A stretch of 64,000 bases of DNA from Balanoglossus misakiensis (lineage: Eukaryota; Hemichordata). The translations under genes were made by a program, and so were the position numbers. Where the stretch lies: the NCBI GenBank assembly GCA_040954595.2, contig CM082588.2:6200001-6264000 (forward strand), in the 5' to 3' direction. Of the stretch, positions 53,601 to 62,600 are shown piece by piece. Position 1 is the first letter of the stretch. Every line of letters begins with the position of its first letter. The notes beneath the pieces were generated by a model, which did no database searches, had not been told where the DNA came from, and was given only the letters and a program-made list of their open reading frames with translations.

Positions 53601-56600
53601 CCTCGCTTGGCGACTCCTGGTCATTCAGCCATCTTTGAACTGCCGACAATATTTCATCAACTTTATTGTAAAGATCGTAAAATTCCTTCGTCAGAGACGC
53701 TTCATGCAGGTTGACTTTCCGTTCCTCAAGTAATGTGCACACATCCTCCCAACGCTCGTTGAAGCTATCCAAGGTCTGCTCGATGACATCAGGTGTTTCG
53801 CCAACTAAAATACAGGAACATTTTTTTAATTTCTAACAACTACACACAGAGAAGAAATCTGTGAAAATGTAACTAGGTTATTTTTGGTAAAATGAGTAAT
53901 AATGTGAACTTTTTTACAGACAGAGAGAGACCAACCAATTTCGAAATGAGCACCTGTTTGGATACAAACATTTCAACCCACAACCTGATAATTTCAGTGA
54001 GAGGAAGGATGTTGGAACACATTCGTTTAGTGTCTGATTCTTGTCTTGTTATATGTTTCTGAAGTGAAAAGTCCCCACTACACCAACACTGATTTTAAAG
54101 TACCCAGCTACTCCATAATGCACAGTGGTTATTTTCATTCTATTTTTTACATCACAAGACAGCCATGTTAGAGAATACCGCTATCAAACCCTGTTATTGA
54201 TTCTACAAAATACAATACCATTCTGCTAAAAGGTAATACTTTCTGTACCAGGAGATTAGTAGCTACCAAGAAAATCTTGCATCAGCTATCCAGTGTTGTG
54301 CCAATTTGACAAATGCTTGGAGGTAAACCATCTTTAGATTGCAAGGATTTTATTTATTTATGATAGGAAAATTTCAAACACTGAACTGGTCTAGCATTAT
54401 GAAAAACACACTTCATCAAGTTCTATGAGTAAGTACAAACAACGAACTTTCAGATTTGAAGTAACTCATATGCTACTATAAATTCTTTGCCAATTACATG
54501 TACATCATCATAGATGGCATTGGTAGAGCGCCACCAATAGTTAAACTAACATTCATCTTTGTTTTTATAAGTTCGTACGATGTGAAAATTTTGATGCAAA
54601 GTTTCCACAATGAATGGCCACCAAGCAGCTCTCAAACATCAGCACAATGGGGAGGACTAGCTTCGCCACATTCCTTTAAGTCCTAATTACACACCCTCTA
54701 ACTGAAATAGAGCGATCTACATACCCTGTGGCAACCACTGAGATGGGGAGAAACCATTGGTTAGAATGGGTAAAAGGTGATGTGACATGAGAGATGGGAT
54801 GACTTACGGTTAAGATGCACATGCTCGTTATCATTGTCACCTTTGGTAGGGGAGTTACTACCTGATCGTGTGGAGGCAATTAGCTGGTTGCCGAGCTCTG
54901 CAATCTTCTCTTTCTTCTTCTTGCGGTGTTTCAGATCTCTTTCAAGTGTCTGGAAAGGGCAGAAAATTGTAGACATTTGTTTTTATCACTGGCTCTATTC
55001 CAAGGAAATCTCTCGTTCTCATGTAAATACTGCAATGACACTCATATACAGATATACTTGAAAAAAATATTTCCTTGCCTGGGCTTATACATAGAAAGCT
55101 GCCTTTGCAATCATTTTCAATACACTAGCCATAATATATAAAAGCTTAACACTTTCACCCCCAGTTGCCTATATAGAGGTCCAACTTTACCATAGAGAAC
55201 AACAGATTTGGACCAAACCATGGTGGTGAAAGGGTTAAACAAGGTACAGTTTGGATGGGATAGATGGGAATAAATGCAAGGAACAACTTATAAGAAAAAA
55301 CAAGACAATACCCTGTAGACTTCCATTTGCACTTCCGGATCTCCGGCCTCCGGAGAGACCACTTCCGGAGACAGCAGCTTCTGTTCCGTGTCGTCCATCC
55401 AGGCCACCAGATTTCCCAGCTCGCCGTCAAATTCCTTCTTCAGCTGACTGGACATGTGGGGTTTCTTGGGCGGTGGGGGCTCCAATTCCGTGGTCTTTTC
55501 CGTGACCGTCGTCCGTTCCACCGGCCCTTCCTTGCTCATGTGCACCGTTTTGGTGATGGTCTTTGTGATGACCGTCTCCGTGATGGTCTTTCCGCCGTCC
55601 GTGTACGTCTTTGTCACAACGTCCTCGCTGGGTCCTCCTTCCGTCGGATAGGTGACACCAGATGCCATCTTCAAGGACAAAAATTAAAATTTATTCAGAA
55701 TATAAACATTCAAATCAGTGACATATTTAATGAAGGAAGCTATGCAAATCTTCCCAATTTTAGTGATTTAAAAGGTGGTCAATACTCGCTTCAGGAGATC
55801 AGTAATTTAAGCCACGAAAAATTACAGAAAATTCAAAAAATGTTCCTACTTTGCACCAAATTATCTTCAATGCAAGCTGCTGTCTTTAACATCATTCTTG
55901 TGATATTGCAGCACTATTTTGCAAGCTCAAAGTAAAAAAACCGAGGCTGAACCAAATTCCTCTTTTTTTCCAGAATATTCATTTTTAAAAGAAATTTACA
56001 GGATTTTAGAACATCTCCTTACCTGTTTACTCTGTTCTTCCATCTGTTGGACGATCACGTCCCAGCGTTTCATGAAATGTTCAAGTTGTTCCTGGATGTT
56101 CTCGGCCACAGCGTTGTTCCTCTCCAGATAGTTGACAACTTCCTGTGCGCTGCGGTTCAGATTGGCGAATTTGGTGTGTTGCCTCTCGAGGTCTTGCTCC
56201 AACATCTGTTGGAAAACAAAACAAAGAGTGGGATGATATTCTGTCACAAGGGGGCGCATGTTTGAGCAGTGAATAAGACATGTATGATTTCATTCGATAA
56301 CACAGAATGTTTGGTTAACATTAGAAAACATCAGACTGGATGAATTATTCAGTAAATGCGTCTAGAACAAGTGCTGCACAGATATCAAAAATCTCTAACC
56401 CATCACTATAGTTTGGTCCAAATCTGACATTTTTAACCGTAGGTTGGAATACTACAAATGAAACAAGGGGTCAAAGGGCTATACTGTACAGGGGCTCAGG
56501 GAAAATATCAGTACTCTGTAAAACAATGCATGCAGTATATCTCATGGATTTCTGTAAATTTTTGATAATTCCCAAACGATCACTCGAGCTGGTATGTTTT

Positions 56601-59600
56601 CGGCACAAATTCTGGGTTGGGTCACAGGAAAAGCGAGATTGTTTTCACCACATTTCACCAAATCCTGAAGGTATGGGCACACTTCCAAATGCAAACCGCA
56701 CATGGGTCTCGAGAGCATTCCTGTGTTAATTTATCACCGCCCACGTTTATACACACACCTTCAGCGTCTTGACACGGGACACCACATCGCTCTGGTCGCG
56801 GATCACCACCTCTCGCATCTCCGTCAAGATCTTCTCCTTCTCGCTCAACCAGTCGCTGAACTTGGTCGTCTCCTCGCTGAAATGCTGCCATTTCGTCAAC
56901 ACCTCCTGCAGGACTAGCCACCGCTGTTCCGTCCACTGGCAAACCTTGGCCCATCGCTCTCCCAGCCTCTGTAGCTGCTCCTCCAGAGCTTGAGTTGCTA
57001 GGGGCGTGAGGAAAATAAACACAGTCAGTGAACAGTTGCTAGGGTGGTGAGGAAAGTGAAGAGTATAAAACTTTCTTAGTAACTAGTAAATGTCCTTAGT
57101 GAGTTAGTCCTTCACTCTGTATCCCTGCTTGTCTGTCTGTCTGGCTGTCTGTCTCTCTCTCTCTGCCTGCCTCCACCTTTCTCAATTTGCTTCTATTTTC
57201 AATGTTCAATATATTCAATGTTTGTCTGCCTGTCTGTCTTTTCTTCCATCTGTCACTGAAAATCCACTCAGCATCTTTGCTCTCCAAGTGAAAACAAGGA
57301 ACAAACAGAAAGTATAGCTGACTGCTTCAATCTACAGCCAGTTCTCATGTCCCTTGAAGGTATTTCAAGCTACGGTGTTATCATCAAACATCTCTGCATT
57401 CCAACACACCTCTCTACATCATTTCCTTTCCCCCACAACACACAAACTCCACATTCCTCAATTCCTCAACCATGTTAAAACATCCTCTGTCGCTTTATAA
57501 ACATGTGTTACTCTAAAATTCCCAACTGATAAAAAAAAACTTCCTTTCATTTTTTTTTTGCTTCACGCATCAACTTACCATTTTCAGGACTATTTTCGTC
57601 GACCACGACAACCATGTGAGTGAGAGAATTAACTTTGATCTGTTCGCCTTCTAGTTCTTCTTGGAATTCCTGCGATGGAAAGAAACAAAAATGTGCATAT
57701 TTGAGTGATAGTTCTGATTTCATGCAGTTTTCAATTAAAGCCATTTATATGCTGTTTACATTTCTTGCAATAAAACCAGCTCAATTGTATGACAAAGCGA
57801 AACCATCACATTCATGTGATCGTACTATATACATTTGATTTTTTTCAAAACAAAATTCCAAAGAGCATGTTCCATTTCCCTTGTTTCGGTTCCGAGACTA
57901 TTTTAAGAGGGTATGCAGACAGTGTTATCGAGATTTATAGACAGACTAGCAAATCCTAATTTCCGAGTGGACTGGCCATAAAGGAAGTAGTCCTTTTTTT
58001 AACCACAGTTTTCCACCCAAGTTTTACTAATCAGGTTCAGACTGGGGAGTTGATAGCAGCCTTTAATAAGTAGGCAGAGAATTGCCGCTGGCTCAAAATA
58101 ATCAAAGTGAAGTGAACACACTGTGTCTGAGCACAGCCAGATTAGTTTGATCCGGGAATAAGTGGGTTTAGGTCCAACTGAAAATTGGAGTGTTGATACT
58201 TTAAAAAACACCAAGTATGGTGCTTAGGGTGTTTCAAAAAGAGCAAAAAATAGTCCATTTGTATAGCAGGCAACTGTGTATTTTCAGAAACAAAAGATTG
58301 GATGCACCCTTTACCTCTATTGGAATTGTCACTGTACACTGACATAGACAATAGTTTTTCTGCCGACCTCTGACATCACTGAAGTTTTCATCTTCACAGG
58401 ATCCATAGACTTAACTGTCTTCACTTCTCTATTTCCAATTAACTGTATTACTATATGCTCACCTTATGTTGTTGAACCTGTTTCCTGACATCTTCTAAAG
58501 TAGCACCAATAGTATTTTGTTTTGCAATTTTATCTTCCATCAGAGACAGCCACTCGTCAAGGTCATCCAACTGGGCTTGTTGTAACGTCATCAGCTTTTC
58601 ATGTAAACTGCAGGAAACGAGAAATTGAAACTGTCAGTTTAGAAAATGTAACAACTTTCGATTTCTATGTATTTAGTGAATTTTTTCCTGTTGTCTATTG
58701 TCAAAATTACATGTGATGTCATAAATTCACAATATATGGCATCACTAAAACCCTTTCACTGCCATGGTTCATTCCAAACCCATTGTTTCCTATGGTAACG
58801 TTGGACCTCTCTAGAGGGAACTGGGGGTGAAAGGGTTAAATACACCATAACTCTTTCACATCTGTTGGTGAGCAACTGATACACTTTCAAAAACAAGTTT
58901 CAACCTTTGGAAAGGTTATCTATGTCAACCAACCATTAATCATTGCCAAGTGTCAAATTTGCGAATATGAAGCCACTTTGCTCAACAACTTGAAACGACT
59001 TCCTCAGCTTGCCAGACAAAAGCGAATCAGCCAATCATAATAACCCTTTTTGTCTGCATCCACCACACTGACCAATCACAACCCCTGTTACTTACTCGCT
59101 TTGCCTCTGCATGGAATCGACTCGCAGATGTTCCCACCTGGTGTTCAACAGACTCATCTGTTCCCTGATTTCGTTCTCCTCGTCTTCCGACACTTTCCCT
59201 TCCAGAATGAGGTAATTTCCTTCTTGTAAGACAGCACCGACGTTTCCTTGATGAGATGTGAGTTCCATCATAAACTCCTGAGTGGCGAAAGAGGAAACAT
59301 TTCAGGATATTAGTGCACCGCTGATCATACAAGTAATCTAATTGGCTGATGCAGCTCATCTGAAGCAAATCAGCCTAAAACCAACCAATAATAAAAAGCC
59401 TTGTTGTCCATGTCCCGTAAAAGAAAATGGCACCGTTATTTGGTTCATAAACTCGCTGACCAGTAGCAACTGTTGTTAGAGATGTTACACAGATGAGATC
59501 TTGGGATTCAGTGAACAATGATTGATTGTTATCACACCTCTTTCCCTTTTTCTCAGAGATACACTGAGCTGTGTAAAACATCACTGCGTCTCCAGGGGAA

Positions 59601-62600
59601 TTCACACACAAATTGGACATATGAGAATCCATCACTGGTACCGAGAAACAAATTGAAAATTCTTCCGAGGAGAATACTTTGTGTGACAGAGCTATTTGAT
59701 TGTTTTTGTTTCATTTAAGAATCTGCAGAGAATTTTCTCAGTGATATCTACAGCAGTACTGGTCACATTAGTAAAACTAACCTCGTTCTATAAATCAATA
59801 ATAATTATTATTCTAATAATAATTTTACTGATAATTATATTGATCTGCAACATAATCCACTTCCTTCTTAATACCGGTATATTTTACATTTGAAACAAAA
59901 ATAAACAGACCATTTTCGTGCCAAATATGTTCACATGAAATCCCCACACATAGTATCCTGTAAGAACCATGCACAATTTACAGCTTCAAACCCACTCACC
60001 CCTACACTCACTAGAGAATGGTACAACCCAATCCCCACAGATCACAAAACATCCCTGTAAGCTTCAGGGAATTGACCCAGGGAGCAGAATTTGCAATTTT
60101 TGTTTGTCTAAGAGAACACATCACATTTAACAGTGAAGAGATCAATCCCGAAAACACTACAGTTGTCAGAGTGCTTTTCAGTGATTACTGCGACATCTAC
60201 ATCCAAAATAAATTTCCACCGACTTGTTTTATAGCCGTAATTAAGTACACTTCGAGCAAACTAATGGCTCTGCTGACACACTTGCATAAAGGTTAGCGTT
60301 TATCCTACAAGGATGAAAAAACGACACACCATCACTTTTTTATAGAACAGTAATGGAAATTTATCACTTCTCATAATGGAGACCGACTTACTCTTCTTAT
60401 ATTTGTCTACCCTTTGACCTCTGGCAGCCATCATCATTCTACTCTCATTTTTCATTTTTTCATCATGGGGCGTTATAAATACGACAAAATGCAAACGTCG
60501 GGACTATAATTTGTTTATATGACCAAGTTTGCAAAAAAATGTTGATTTTTGGGGGGTACAACAAAAATTTTCAGACAGAATACTGCATTAATCGTAGTAG
60601 GTAGTGGCGACTGCAGTGAGGTTTGCGCTGGTATAGGAGGACATATTCTCATCAAGGGGGACACCCGCATGGCGTGTCGACCCCTTCCCTTTAACAGAAC
60701 CTAGTTAGTTCCTTTGGTGTTCGATAATAGACAGCTTTTATTGTATCACCAATGGAACAACGGTGTGTGTGTCTCACCTCATGTGCATGAAATTGTTCCT
60801 TGACTTTATCAACGTCGTCTGACACAGGTTCCTGGGCGGTCAGTGTGTCTTCAGCCTGTAGCAGCCATGTCAACACATTCTCCAAGTCCGTCTGGTATCT
60901 CAGCAGGTCTGACTGGTCGCTGGATTCCTGAGTGAAAATCGATTTATTACAGATTTAGCAAATTCCATCGCAAATAAATCAGACACAGTAAAATACACCG
61001 ACTGTACCAACATCACTATTCATCCACCACTAATGGTTCATCTAGTTTTTCACAATGCTAAAATTTGTCAGTTTTGGTTGAAAATACACATTATCGTGCA
61101 CTGTTACATAACTGGGGGAAAAATTGCATACATTTCTGTATGCAGGTTTTCATTTGGCCTTGTTCGATTAATACTCATTAATAAACCTGTAATTATGTTT
61201 CTCACAATTTTAATTGCATCATATTTCAGACACTATTCAAATTCGGATTGATCGGTCCTGACAACAGATTAGCTTCTCCTGATGTCTCGAGGTGAGACAA
61301 TGTCATGTCTGTTTCCTAGCAACAAGAGCCGCGCCACACCCCAGGGAGCGAGCCCTGCCCCTTTCAAGCCGACGGTCTTTACATTACAAGCGATGCGAAA
61401 TCCCACGTCAGTGGTTACGACATCACTCTGACATCGCAAAACCTACTGACTTGGCCCCTGCGTTTGACAAGCAATCACAACTGACACCATTCGGCTGGCC
61501 AAACCTAATTATCGCTCACATTACTGACAAAAAAAACGAATAACGCAGGCAAGAAATGACGGCCTATACACACCTGGGTTTCTAATTCTATACAGAGCAA
61601 GACTACGCAGTTCGTTTTATAAATTGAACACGTTTCGCGCTCACATTGCAAATACAGTCAATCCCCAAGAGCTTTCCAGTGCATATTCTTAAACGAAACT
61701 GCTTTCTGTATCAACACACTGATCAATATCACGAACAATTGCACATTTGTTAGGCTCCAATATAACATATACATTAGACATTTCAATATTTCAAAAGGTG
61801 TATCAGACATTTTCACAATTCAAAGACACATTGATTGCTATGGTGTGATTGTAACCTTTGAGTCAAAAATAATGAAGATTTGTACAAGAATTCTTTTGGA
61901 GAGTCATATCATTTATTCATAGAGTGCAAGGCTTTCTATCAGGTTTTCCGTCTGATATATGAAACTGTGTGGAAGATTATTCTGAATGAAAAACTGGGGG
62001 AATTAATTTTTTCTCTCTTTATGATTTAAGATACAAGCTTTATGTGTGTGGGTCAGTACTTTCTTTCGTGAAATGAACAGACGTGTACATGTAACAGCAA
62101 AACATACATTATGACGTGGCGTACTAAAACACTGATAAAATACATAGAAACATACAAAATACACTCAACATAACAATACAGTTACACTCAAAAAGTATTA
62201 TATCGAAATACCTCTATGCTATTTAAAGAAATCAGGATTTCAGAACACACAGAGTAGATATACTGTTAGTGTGCATTAGTCAGAAACATGCTCGGGACAT
62301 CCGACGTTAGAATACTTTCCGTGCACATTAACCGTCTGATTCGAAACCATCCATGTGGAAATATCACACTACGCAAAATGTCATTGCCATTTGGAAAAAA
62401 GCAAACACACAATTTCAGGAGATTCTTAATCCGCAACTTAACACCTCGGGCTTCACTAATGGACATCATTAATCCCTGCAAAAGTGACATCAAAATAAGC
62501 TTGCATGATTTAAATCTTGTGTAAGCCAGCCTTCAAACCGTATAAAGACGAGAGCCTCACTCGAGGCAAATGATGTAATTCAGAGAACGTCTCTTTATTC

